Below the pieces are notes generated by a model. The model was not told the origin of the DNA. It saw only the letters and a program-made list of their open reading frames with translations, and searched no databases. A program made the translations under genes and the position numbers. A DNA stretch of 64,000 nt from contig JANCIK010000003.1 of NCBI GenBank assembly GCA_028532985.1, positions 2,862,001 through 2,926,000 on the forward strand. The letters are read 5' to 3'. The stretch comes from Stropharia rugosoannulata. Lineage: Eukaryota > Basidiomycota > Agaricomycetes > Agaricales > Strophariaceae. This document shows positions 12,318 through 22,085 of this stretch, in pieces. How positions within the stretch are numbered: the first letter of the stretch is position 1; each line of letters starts with the position of its first letter.

Positions 12318-14104
12318 ATGGCCGACAACAAGAAGCAAGAGAAAGACTATACCAAGGAGGTCGATGCACTATTACCAGAGGCGGCCACAATTGTGACGGT
12401 AACACTCATTATGTTCAACACTGTAAAATATTACTTATAACAACTCTTATTGCAGTCCGGTAAGCTTCAAGACGGTTTGGACAAAATCTTTGCCCTCGAG
12501 AAACAAACAAGAAATGTGAGGTATCTCATGGGTGACAATTAGTACGGTCTAACTTTTTCTAGGCTGCCGATCTTGCCTCAACAACTCGACTAGTAACGGC
12601 CGCCGTACAACACTGCTACGACGCTAAAGATTACACACTTCTCAATTCTACGATCACTATCCTAAGCAAGAAACATGGCCAGCTGAAAGCCGCAATACAG
12701 GCCATGGTGGAACTTGCCATCGGATGGCTACCTGAAATCAAGACGCAAGCGGGTATCGAAAAGTGGCTTGAACTCGTAGAGACTTTGCGAGGCGTTACAG
12801 AGGGAAAGGTTCGTTATTTAAATACCTTGTCCTAATGCCGAATTCATCAATTCGACTGTAACAGATTTTCCTTGAAACACCACGGGCCCGCGTTACACTG
12901 CTCCTTTCTCACTACCACGAACAACTTGTGTCTTCGAAGGAGAGCAAGGATGCTAAAGCAGCGCTACAGACCGCTTCGGATCTCTTGTCGGAATTGCAAG
13001 TTGAGACCTACTCGTCAATGGAGCGCCGAGAGAAGACTGAATTCATTCTTGAACAAATGCGGCTACTCATTGCTGTAGCGCGCCAGAAGGACGCAGAGGT
13101 CCAGAAGAAAGAAGGCAAGGACTTGGGCGGTGGCGAGGCTGAATGGGTAAAAGTTCGGGTGGGCGGGAGAAAAGTCAACGAGGAATTCCTGAAAGAGAAA
13201 GAGAACGAGGTACGAGCATGTCATATCAAGTGAACTGTGAGTTTGACTGTTATTCCAGGACCTGAAATTGAAGTATTATGATCTCATGATTCAACACGCC
13301 CTGCATCATGACTCTTACCTCGACGTCGCCAAGTATTACTACAAAGTATGGGAAACTCCGTCAATTAAAGAAGATGTTAACGATAAAGGAAAGGCGGTAC
13401 GTTTATTCAAGTGCTTATTCTTCCAAAAAGTTCTCAATTTGCAACAGGCGCTAGAACACATCGTTTATTACATTGTTCTTGCACCTCACAATAACGAGCA
13501 ATCTGACATGCTCCACCATCTCTTTGCTGATCCGGCCCTCAACAAACTAGAACTGCATTAGTGAGCACTGGTCACAATAAAGTAGGACAGATGCTGAATT
13601 TGTTTACACAGTAACCTCGTGAAATGTTTCGTTACAACGGAACTCATGCGTTGGCCAGGTATCGAGAGCATATATGGGAGCTTTTTGAAGAAGACGCCTG
13701 TTTTCAGCTCTGAGAAGCGATGGGAGGACCTCCACACACGAGTTGTCGAACACGTATGTCTGCCAATGTCGATGAGTACAGAAAAAAATGCTTACGTTTT
13801 TTATATACAGAATATCCGAGTTGTTGCTCAATATTATACACGCATTACATTGACTAGGCTCACCTCATTGCTCGACCTGACGCCTAAGGAAACGGAACAA
13901 ACACTGGCAAGGCTCGTCGTCTCTGGAACAATCTGGGCAAAGATAGATAGACCTGCCGGAATCGTCAACTTCCGAAGCAAGAGAAGCGCAGAGGATGTTA
14001 TGAATGACTGGAGTTCGGATATGCAGAAGCTACTCGGACTGGTGGAGAAAACGTGGATGGGTATGAACGCTGCACAGGCCGCCCAGTCTCGAGCAAAACC
14101 TTGA
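12318..14104 (+). CDS. RPN5: 26S proteasome regulatory subunit Rpn5 (PSMD12)
   Basis: Eight exons (12318-12398, 12456-12515, 12563-12808, 12865-13209, 13259-13396, 13448-13560, 13612-13753, 13811-14104) give 472 residues, the usual length of Rpn5. The N-terminus (MADNKKQEKDYTKEVDALLP) and the block EKQTRN...DLASTTRLV match the family. TPR-like helices lead to a C-terminal PCI domain with the winged-helix segment RITLTRLTSLLDLTPKETE. Rpn5 is a scaffold subunit of the proteasome lid that contacts Rpn9, Rpn11 and the 20S/base. All intron phases agree. The gene is convergent with mS23; the stop codons are 122 bp apart. No oddities. Confidence 0.95.
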
Positions 14105-14226
14105 TTGCTTGTCATGATTTGTATTATACCTTGTTTTAGAAACTCCTTCAAAATGGTTGGTGTGCCAGGTGTGGTGAATTTCAATACGAAGTAAAGTGTA
14201 TCAATTAGTGATGACAGTATAAAGCA

Positions 14227-15151
14227 TTAATGCTTCTTAACATTTAAGAAGTCTCCTTTCGAACGTGGTCCCCTGGTTCTTTCCGCTGCAGGTTTTTCTT
14301 GTTGTGTCGGTTTTGCTTCTGGTATTGGTTCAGTGGCCTCTGTCAGAGCTGGCATATAATTTGGCCGGGCGCCTTCCTGCCACAGGCGGACATATTCTTC
14401 TCCCTTGGACCATTGGTTGGCTCCATGGCTCTTGTTGATAATTGCCTTCCAGCGTTTACGGGCAGCAAGAGCGCCCTCGTCCAGTTCAGCCTGCCTCTCC
14501 CAGGTCGACAGGGACTTTACCGCTAAGTCAAAAGCTTCCTCAGCTTCGCTGCGGCCGAAAGTTGACCCTAGTGCTTCGGCCTCCATAGCTGCTACTACTG
14601 TCGCAATGTGGTGCTCTGATCGCAGCGCGCGGAACTGGGTGACTGCCCGAGCATAGGCGTCGCTTAGTGATGTGGAGTGGTATTGATACAGGTTGAGTGC
14701 GTATTGGATAGCGCTGTCCAACAAGAAAACACGGTCAGCGCATACCCCAATGGCATGAGACGACTCACTCCTCAGAATCGGGGTTCCTGCCACGCTGGCT
14801 GAGCCTCACCCAGTGCAGGCCGCTCACTTGGTGCTTGTCCTCGATTTTGTCCGCTTCGACAAGGGTGCGCGGGCGGAAGGTTTCGAAGGGGTGGTCGGCG
14901 AAGAACTGCCGACGAATATCATCTTCGAGGTAGTATACTGGCAGCGGCCGCGTTGAGGGCTCGCGGGGTTTGGTCGTCGAGGGCTCCGGTTTCCTGTCGT
15001 ACGCAGTCCGTGAAGGGGGTATTTTCGGGGGGAGAGTGAGGGGCGGGTGGTCGAGGACAGCTTGGTACCAGACAGGCTCTTTTCTGAGGTAGTTGGCTCG
15101 CAGGAGCCTAGATACCTGCTGGTGTACTTGCGAAGCGATTCGGCGCACCAT
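14227..15151 (-). CDS. RSM25: Mitochondrial small-subunit ribosomal protein mS23 (Rsm25)
   Basis: Two exons, 15151-14769 and 14713-14227, join in phase 2 across a 55-nt intron to 289 residues. The N-terminus MVRRIASQVHQQVSRLLRAN and the following PVWYQAVLDHPPL block match fungal mS23. A basic, acid-free start is consistent with mitochondrial import. mS23 sits in the body of the mitochondrial 37S ribosomal subunit. The C-terminal part is helical and Ala/Glu-rich and ends in a Lys/Pro-rich tail (KGDFLNVKKH). The length fits fungal homologues, which vary. It is convergent with RPN5. Confidence 0.88.
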
Positions 15152-15910
15152 GATTGGAGTCGCTGCAGACGAGCTCTCCGCGTCGCGTCAGAAATTTAGG
15201 ATAGCCTGTGTTCCAAGCATCAACAAATACGTTCCGTTCCGTATCTCCGATTACTTGCTAATTCAATGCCAATTACTTCACCGAAGTGATTCTTGTGCAT
15301 TCAGTAAGTATGTTCGTGCGCCAATAAGCCATATTATCTTGCGAAATGACATGGTTATGCCGGAGGTATGCCGTAGGGCTGCCATTATCCATTGCCCGTA
15401 AGCGCCCCCGCCATGATTCGGCTACTGTCAGACCTCCTGTTACACGAGAGATTGTCATTGTCGACAAATCACTTATGATAGGAAAAGGCAAAGGTAAAGC
15501 TGTAGTAGAGTCCGACGACGATTGTAATGGTATGGCATACTAGACACTGAATCCCTGTAGCACGTAGTACTATATAGAACATCTGTAACAATTACATTAT
15601 GACAACATTATGGACCATTTTTTATTTCAAATATGACACCCCGTGCTTCGCACGGGTCCAACGACTAGTAGTTATTACTACTTATGTAATAAGCGTCTGT
15701 AGTAGAGTGTGTAGCCAGACTGTAGCGGGGTGTATAATGGGAATATTACAATATATATTGATCATATAATACGTTGATAATTGCAATATATGCACACACA
15801 AACAGGAATTATTTCCTTGTTATCCAAAGAATCATGGAAGGGGCCACTGGGGGCCTGTTCAACCGAAGTTGGCAACGTCGTTCGATAGCTACTAGTAAAC
15901 TAGCAGAACG
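15152..15910. other. Intergenic holding a Helitron-like end
   Basis: These 759 bp lie upstream of mS23 and downstream of the CoA-ligase gene. The left part has short ORFs of no recognisable product. The right part, from about 15540, is AT-rich (for example 15740-15800). A hairpin followed by CTAG at 15640-15668 is described separately. Confidence 0.5.
15640..15668 (+). mobile_element. Possible Helitron 3' terminus (hairpin + CTAG)
   Basis: A perfect 7-bp stem (CCCGTGC / GCACGGG) with a 3-base loop spans 15640-15656. It is followed after eight bases by CTAG at 15665-15668 and then a T. Helitrons end in CTRR, 5-12 bases after a short GC-rich hairpin, and insert between A and T, so the arrangement fits. 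No 5' TC end, Rep/helicase ORF or second copy was seen in the window, so this may be a non-autonomous element or a chance hairpin. Confidence 0.4.
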
Positions 15911-18688
15911 TCACAGTCTGGCGGTGACTTTAGGCTCAAAGGCTCGCTGTCCATCGCGTTTCATGACTTTCGCTTTGTCTCTCAAGATGCGGCGCAGCTA
16001 AGGTTGAAAGTATGCACGTTAACATCTCCGCCACGTTATGTAGAAAAGCGGAGTAACTTACAATCTTTCCTGACGGGTTCTTCGGGATGGCATTGACGAA
16101 TTCGACTCCACCCATAAGCCATTTGTAGTTTACTTTGGCGTCTGAGACGTGCTTTAAGCGCGAATAAGTAATGAGGTTTTGGTATATGTAATAAGAGTGT
16201 AGTATTAATATGTTAATATATATGCGTACCTTGGCAATTACATTTTTCAGTTCACTTTCAGTCGTCTCGCCTTCTTTTATATGTGAGAGCGCTTTGGCGC
16301 TGAGAACGATAAACGCTAGAGGTAGTTCCCCACTGTATTCGTCAGGGACTCCGACGACGCAGGCGTCTCCAACGCTGGGATGCAGGAGTAGATGTGCCTC
16401 TAGCTCAGCGGGAGCTACTTGAAAGCCACGAACTTTCATTATTTCCTATTCATATACTATGTAAACGGAGCGCATCGAGAAGCTGAGATATGAAACCCAC
16501 TTTGATTCTGTCAAGAATAAATACTTCAAGGTTTTTGATGACAACCTCGTCCCCAGTCCGCACCCATCCATCCATAAATGTCTCAGCCGTCCTATTACGT
16601 ACAATGTCAGTTAAACATTGTTTCCAAGAACGACCGTCACGAACGCTTTAGGATTTTGATAGTATCCCATGGCCATGGACGGACCTGTTACCACAAGTTC
16701 ACCGGGTTCACCTTCTGCTGCCAAGCTACCATCGGGTTTGACAACCTTGGCGACTATTCCAGGTATTAATTCGCCGGCACTGTCAATCGTTCCCATCTTG
16801 CGTCCTGGCTGTATCATACAAATTGTGGTTGCGGTCTCAGTAAGTCCTAATAAGTATAACTAAAAGCATTCCTTCACAATATCAATAGAGCGCATACCGT
16901 AGCCTTGCCCGATACAGGCATTGGGAAACACAATGGCCATTTGCGACATGAGATCACCACCAAGAGGCGCTGCTCCAGACATGACGAACTTGATGTGGTC
17001 GAAGTTGCGTTTCTTAGCTGCCGGGTGCTACATCCAAGAAGAGTTTGATTTAGACAAGATGCTTAGATTTTATTTCTCGAGGCTACCTTTGTCAAAAGAA
17101 CACACATGGGCGGCACGATACTAATTCAGTTTTAGATAATTATAAAAGTATTCCGTCCTTCTGAGATTTGAGTACTCACTATAGATGTGTGACACGGCGT
17201 CTTCCTATGCTCTCTAGGAAGTCCGGGAAATTGAATTTAGGGACCACAAGTATGGAAGCCTAAGTAGAAACCGCTGTCAGTGTCAAATATTCATCCTTCA
17301 AGTTAAATACTGACCCCAGCGTAAAGTACATAGTGCATCTATAAGAATATCAGACGTGAACATGATTGGATGAGGCAAAGGGGCACACACATTGACTATT
17401 AATCCATATATATCTGCAGAAAAGAATGCATGATCAGACATGCTTTAAACGAATTCACAATGTATGTATTACGAAAAAAAGGTAAGACTGTATCAAAATA
17501 GTTAGCGTTACTATTAGCATAGCGCTGATACTAAATGTCTAGCACATACCTCCCATGGCTATATCTCCTGGAGAGATAGTTCGGTATTGGAAGTTGGAAT
17601 CATTTAGACGGTTGTGAGCTGCCACTTGAAGTACGTTCGCAATGACAGCGTAGTGTGAAATTGCAACAGCCTACGGGAAGTATGAGTAGTTGTATCCGGG
17701 TCTCGAAAACAGCCCAGACCTTTGGCTTCCCTTTCGATGCACGATAGGTGACAAAGTGAGCAAATAACGCAATGGCGGAAATTAAAGCCTGATTCACCTG
17801 TTGTACCGCTGGAGAAGGACAAGAAAGCAATTGCCTTTCGGTTTTCGCCAGGTTGAAAGCGTACTGGTCTATAGTTTTCTCCTCTGCTTGCGCCAAATGC
17901 TATTGCATTCTCTATGGAAGAGACATCGGGAGGTGCGCTGTTTACAGGGACTTGGTCGATAAGAAGGATTGATGCATCAAGGATTCCACAAGCACTAGCA
18001 GCATTCCTGGCTGTATCAAGGCATGCTGAATGAGCGACGATGCATTTTGCTTTGGACAGCGACAGTTGGTGCTTCAGCTCCTCGACACTGTAGCTAGGAT
18101 TTGCTGGTCTAGATATAGCGCATGCTATTAATGAAGTCAGATACAATTAGGAGAACACTGACGTCACTATTCCTCCTAATATCTGAACAGCCCAAATCAC
18201 GGTGGCATAGTCTGCGGATCATGATTTTAGAACCCCCGAGGAAGGGTTTGTAGGTTAAAGTACAGACCTACGTTGTTCGGGCTGAAAAGACAAACTTTAA
18301 AGCATAAGAACTTGTAGAAGGATTGCCGGAACCTAACACTGCGACATACCCACATCACCCGGTTCTGTGCTCCGCCAAGGCTCGTCAGCTCTATATCCCT
18401 ACTGCATATACTCAAGGTACGCACCGATATTCCAGCTGATGCTGAGTGCGTTTGCAAGTCCATACGCGCGGTGATGAGCCTAGACGGAGCTCATTAAACA
18501 GCCTAGTCAAGTTGAGTCAACCGAACCTGTTCAAATGTAATAGCGTTTCCGGTTCTGTCATCAATGAAGAAGGGTATATTCCGTGGTCTTATGGTCCGTC
18601 CAGGGTGATCTATGCGGAATATGAACTGAGGGATAGAAAGGTCATCTGGAATGGGAGGAAGAGGGACTGGAGAACGAAATTCAGTCAT
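15911..18688 (-). CDS. Adenylate-forming CoA ligase, 4-coumarate-CoA-ligase-like
   Basis: Nineteen exons on the minus strand join to 580 residues with every phase matching: 18688-18527, 18479-18425, 18364-18350, 18294-18268, 18211-18163, 18108-17798, 17730-17720, 17670-17550, 17487-17473, 17413-17391, 17338-17315, 17259-17180, 17120-17087, 17027-16898, 16846-16645, 16591-16501, 16445-16230, 16151-16062, 15997-15911. Seen motifs: SSGTTGKPKAV (AMP-binding P-loop), GVLPFFHIYGL, YGGLTETAT, WVRTGDE, KVRGFQVAPAELE and the C-terminal catalytic-lysine motif PKNPSGKI. It should activate a carboxylate as an acyl-AMP and transfer it to CoA; the substrate (aryl or fatty acid) cannot be told. The last residues ARL fit a type-1 peroxisomal signal, so a peroxisomal enzyme is likely. 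Exons of 11, 15, 15, 23, 24 and 27 nt make the locus look broken if splicing is not resolved. Confidence 0.9.
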
Positions 18689-18926
18689 GATTGTGCAAAT
18701 GCGCAGGAAAGAGCGGAAGCGTACAAATGCCTTTTATGCGCAGAAGAGGTCAGGGCCCCGTGTATCGGCGACGGATCTTGAATGAGGCTCGAGAGCACGA
18801 GGGAACCAAGTCCCGTTGTATACAAGTTGTGTAGTACCGATTTGATTACTTACGTTATCAAGCGCCAACAAATCATTTCAATTTCGCCACAAATATAGAA
18901 CCGGCATCTCCTTGATCTCTGCCCTG

Positions 18927-19914
18927 ATGGAGGAAGACACCGAGCTCAGAAACCCATTTCCCTCTCCGCCCTCCCACTACACTAAATACACGTCGCACAA
19001 CCTCAATTTACTTGCTCTGCTCAATGAAAGGGACCCTGACAGGTTAAATCCAAACCAATATGATGTGCTCAAGGATCAACACGACGTGCCCGACTGGCCC
19101 TTACTGCAGTTGGAGAAACCACGAGTAGATTGGATCCTTGAAGAACCCGATGCATATTATGATGTTTTCGGAGACAGGTGGTTTGTACGCAACAAAATAC
19201 AAATACATCCGTACTGGGCCCCTGCTCATGCGACTCCGTACATGCGTAGGTTAAAGAAAAAGTGCCTTCGTTGGCGGAGCTGGGCGGCAACCAACTCTAT
19301 CCAGCGGACCCCACAGTAGGTATATCACCATTGAACTAGGCCACAACCTCAACTTATTGGATTTTCACCGTGTAGATCGTCGACCGGCCTTACGCTCTGT
19401 CTTGCGCTCACTCCTAGTCACGTATTCGTCCTTGACTGGATCCTTGCTTGCACCACCTCCCATTGGCGTCGACGCCCCTCCAGAATGGTTGAGGCACGTT
19501 GAATGGATAACGGTTCTCAGCCAGAATCTTATGGCTGCCGCAAATGATCTGCGGCCTGTCCAAGTAGGAACTCCGGTATGCTCTAAAGGTGCATGGTTTA
19601 TTGATGGTCATTAGGCCCGAGAACATCTAGAGTCAATGATGAAGCGCCAGTTGGAACTTCGCCGCGAAGAGACTAAAAAGGTTCACGAGTGCGCGTTCAA
19701 TAACTCAAACTCCATTGTTGTTCTCTTCTAAGTATGACTAGGAAATGTGATATGCTGAGCGCCAGACTTGCCGAACTGCGTTCTTCTGTACAGAATTCTC
19801 TCAGGGAAAGCAAGCCTGTAAGTTCTATAATTCCTGTCCTTGTATTACTCTTCGAAACATGTACCGGATAGGATTTACAAGGAAGAGACTCTCAAGCTTC
19901 AAGCCTCCAGGTAA
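18927..19914 (+). CDS. MED7: Mediator complex subunit 7
   Basis: Exons 18927-19184, 19250-19319, 19376-19575, 19615-19688 and 19742-19817 are in phase. A last exon 19882-19914 is my preferred end; otherwise translation runs on to about 19871. The N-terminus ELRNPFPSPPSHYTKYTSHN is the Med7 signature, followed by DVPDWPLLQLEKPRVDWILEE and a C-terminal coiled-coil (MMKRQLELRREETKK). Med7 is a middle-module subunit that pairs with Med21 and Med31 and relays signals to RNA polymerase II. The length, about 230-240 residues, fits fungi. The gene is divergent from the CoA ligase with 238 bp between start codons. Only the last dozen residues are uncertain. Confidence 0.92.
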
Positions 19915-20507
19915 CTGATTTTGCCTATTCAAAGCCAAGTCCTTTCTGAAACGAAGATTTGTTATCCGTAGCAAAACATTATGCATACAGAGAATGTAAC
20001 GCAAGGAGCCGTATTGAATTGGGCAGAACAAGTATAGATCTTGTTTCAGTGGATTTCGCAGCGAGGGTTGCTTATACTTCTTTCCGATGTATACCTACTC
20101 TGTCTATTCTTTTCGATCATTCTGTCTTTGTTTAAATATTGTACAATATGTTGTTCAACGCATGTACCTAGTGCATTATATACCTTTACACCTTCACCCG
20201 TTACCGGTCTTGCCAAAAGCACGCCTTCATTTTTGTTTTACTTTCTCAAACTTTGTTTAAACTTGTCTGGAGCATGTTGTTTCCAAATAAGGAAAGTTAT
20301 CGCTGGCGCTTGTTGGCGCCGTACTTTCAAACTGCTTTGGTACTTGCTCTCACTGCTTGTACCGCCAGTCATCTAAACTCGACATCTCGCACGCGTCTTT
20401 TTTGTCAAGCGACGTGTTTTACTCTCATCATAGGCTTTCCTCAATACGCTCTCACCCCCTGCCTGCACTTTTTATTTACTATTTACAATAGTTGCTCTAC
20501 CTTGAAA
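19915..20507. other. Intergenic between MED7 and the BCL7-like gene
   Basis: These 593 bp are T-rich. An ORF at about 20041-20376 encodes a hydrophobic string without family features and is probably not a gene. One ACGCGT element lies near 20391, about 115 bp before the next start codon. Otherwise nothing is seen. Confidence 0.45.
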
Positions 20508-21173
20508 ATGGCAACAAGAAGACGCATTGGAGTTAGTATAGCAACCACGGAAGCTGCTCGTCGCCAACTCATGCAACCCGTACCTTGCTGGGAGAAAGTT
20601 TGGATGACGCCCAGCGCTGTCACGTCTGGCTCTTCAACGCTCAAGGTTTATAAATGGGTGAAGACCGAGAAAACACAGGTGCGCATTTTATGTAGAACAA
20701 ACTTATGCATACGCCGATTTTTTTGGTAGCAATTTAGCGACGACGAAGGCGAGGTGGATGAGCCCTTGGCTCCACTACCTGACGAACCTGAAGTAGTCGA
20801 TGGCGATGAAGACGAACAGGAAGAAACGAGGATCGAGTCAAACGAAGCGTTGCAGGCGAAAGACTTGCCAGACATGGACACGAACCAAGATGATCCTCCA
20901 TCGAAAGTGCCTTCGCCCAAGCCGCAACTCATGATAGCCAATGATGATGATTCGCGCGACCCCACTGAGGGCCTCGATACATCTCTCAAACCTCTGGACG
21001 ACATGGTCGACAAGACCGACCTTTCCAACGATCTTGAACTAGACATATCGGCGTTGGGCCCGGACGGTCTACAACTCGAGAGCGCACACGATCTTTCTCA
21101 GCTGGATGGACCGGATGGGCTGATTGGGGGACCACTGATGGACGAGAGTGGCGATCCATTCGTGGATATATGA
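20508..21173 (+). CDS. BCL7-N-domain protein, possible SWI/SNF subunit
   Basis: Exons 20508-20678 and 20730-21173 join in phase 0 across a 51-nt intron to 204 residues. The first 55 residues resemble the BCL7 N-terminal domain: a short basic start, then PCWEKVWMTPSAVTSG and STLKVYKWVKTEK. In animal BCL7 the equivalent is [21 protein letters not shown]. Animal BCL7A/B/C are subunits of BAF (SWI/SNF) remodelling complexes and bind the nucleosome acidic patch region. The remaining 145 residues are very acidic (Asp/Glu-rich with repeated LDG/PDGL motifs) and probably disordered, which matches the family layout. The role in chromatin is inferred from the domain. Expression as a nuclear protein is expected but no clear NLS beyond ATRRRIG is seen. 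Confidence 0.75.
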
Positions 21174-21932
21174 TAACCCATATTGTGAGCCCTGCCTCTA
21201 GGTGCGAATCTCCAACCTTGTACACCAGGCTAAACGAATTTGGACGACAGAAAATATTTCTTGTACATGTAATCACATCTCCTTGTTACTGGGTCCGCTT
21301 GGACATGCAAATGTACAATAGTTGTTCTTTTCGGAAGTTTAGACGCGAGTAACGCAGAATTGGGAAGCACATACACGGAATTCGCTGTGAACTCGCTTGG
21401 TGAGCTTTACTTCTTCGTTGCTCCCTGCTTGCACTCGCAGCTCTCAGTTTCACAACCTTCGCTCTTCACGACACATTCTTCGGGCTGCAAATTAAGTCAA
21501 TATCAGATTTTCCATGTGGGAAGCGACCAAGTCTACGCACCATTTTGTTAAGGGATGGGCTAGTATGCAATTGATAATACAACTGGATGATAAAAACAGG
21601 CGTGAGGTCAATCATCCGATCTGCATCTGTGCTATTAGCGGAATCGTTATCACGCAAGATCAAGTCGAACAACGTGATTGTGCGCAGCCATGCAAAAGCT
21701 ATGAACATGATCAACGTAGTCTGGAACCTGGCACCTTGTAGGCGAACTGATTCTTGTCGTCTTCAAGGGAACATATATATACTCCAAGGCCCTGGTGCGT
21801 CTTGGGTACGCCATCGCATATACGAGCCGCAGCTGCTATACATAACTCGTTATGTGTCTCTTACATACAAAAACCTGGGACATCGACAAAAGAAAGCATC
21901 GTGGCAGAGGTGCAAGGGTACTACTCGAATGC

Positions 21933-21976
21933 CGCAGTCAGGTCGCAGTCGGGTCGCAGTCGGGCCGCAGCCAGTC
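21933..21976. repeat. Four-copy 11-bp tandem repeat in a promoter
   Basis: Four adjacent units, CGCAGTCAGGT, CGCAGTCGGGT, CGCAGTCGGGC and CGCAGCCAGTC, lie 28 bp before a TATA box. The regular spacing is about one helical turn, so a protein-binding array is possible. Confidence 0.8.
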
Positions 21977-22003
21977 AGCGGGCGCTTAACTTCGACCAGC
22001 ACT

Positions 22004-22009
22004 TATAAA
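22004..22009 (+). promoter_or_regulatory. TATA box of the Lnt-like gene
   Basis: TATAAA sits 77 bp before the ATG at 22086 and just after the 11-bp repeat array, a good position for a fungal TATA element. Confidence 0.6.
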
Positions 22010-22085
22010 AACTGTGCTAGTCTAATCGTGACTGCAGAATAGTTCTTTGGAGTTCTGTACCTCGACGCATAGCGCAACCTCTACA

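Larger units (their letters stand above)
21174..22085. other. Intergenic with a short tandem repeat and TATA box
   Basis: These 912 bp lie between the BCL7-like gene and the Lnt-like gene. Short ORFs are present but none is convincing. An 11-bp tandem repeat (21933-21976) and a TATA box (22004-22009) near the right end form the promoter of the next gene. Confidence 0.5.

Noticed and set aside
15911..18688. Calling the CoA-ligase locus a pseudogene because of an in-frame TAG after YMQ
   Set aside because: A 60-nt intron (18365-18424) and a 15-nt exon remove the stop and restore the conserved NIEPGDVVCLFSPN region.
20041..20376. Hydrophobic ORF upstream of the BCL7-like gene
   Set aside because: T-rich DNA gives Phe/Leu/Ser runs by chance; no homologue pattern or splice support.
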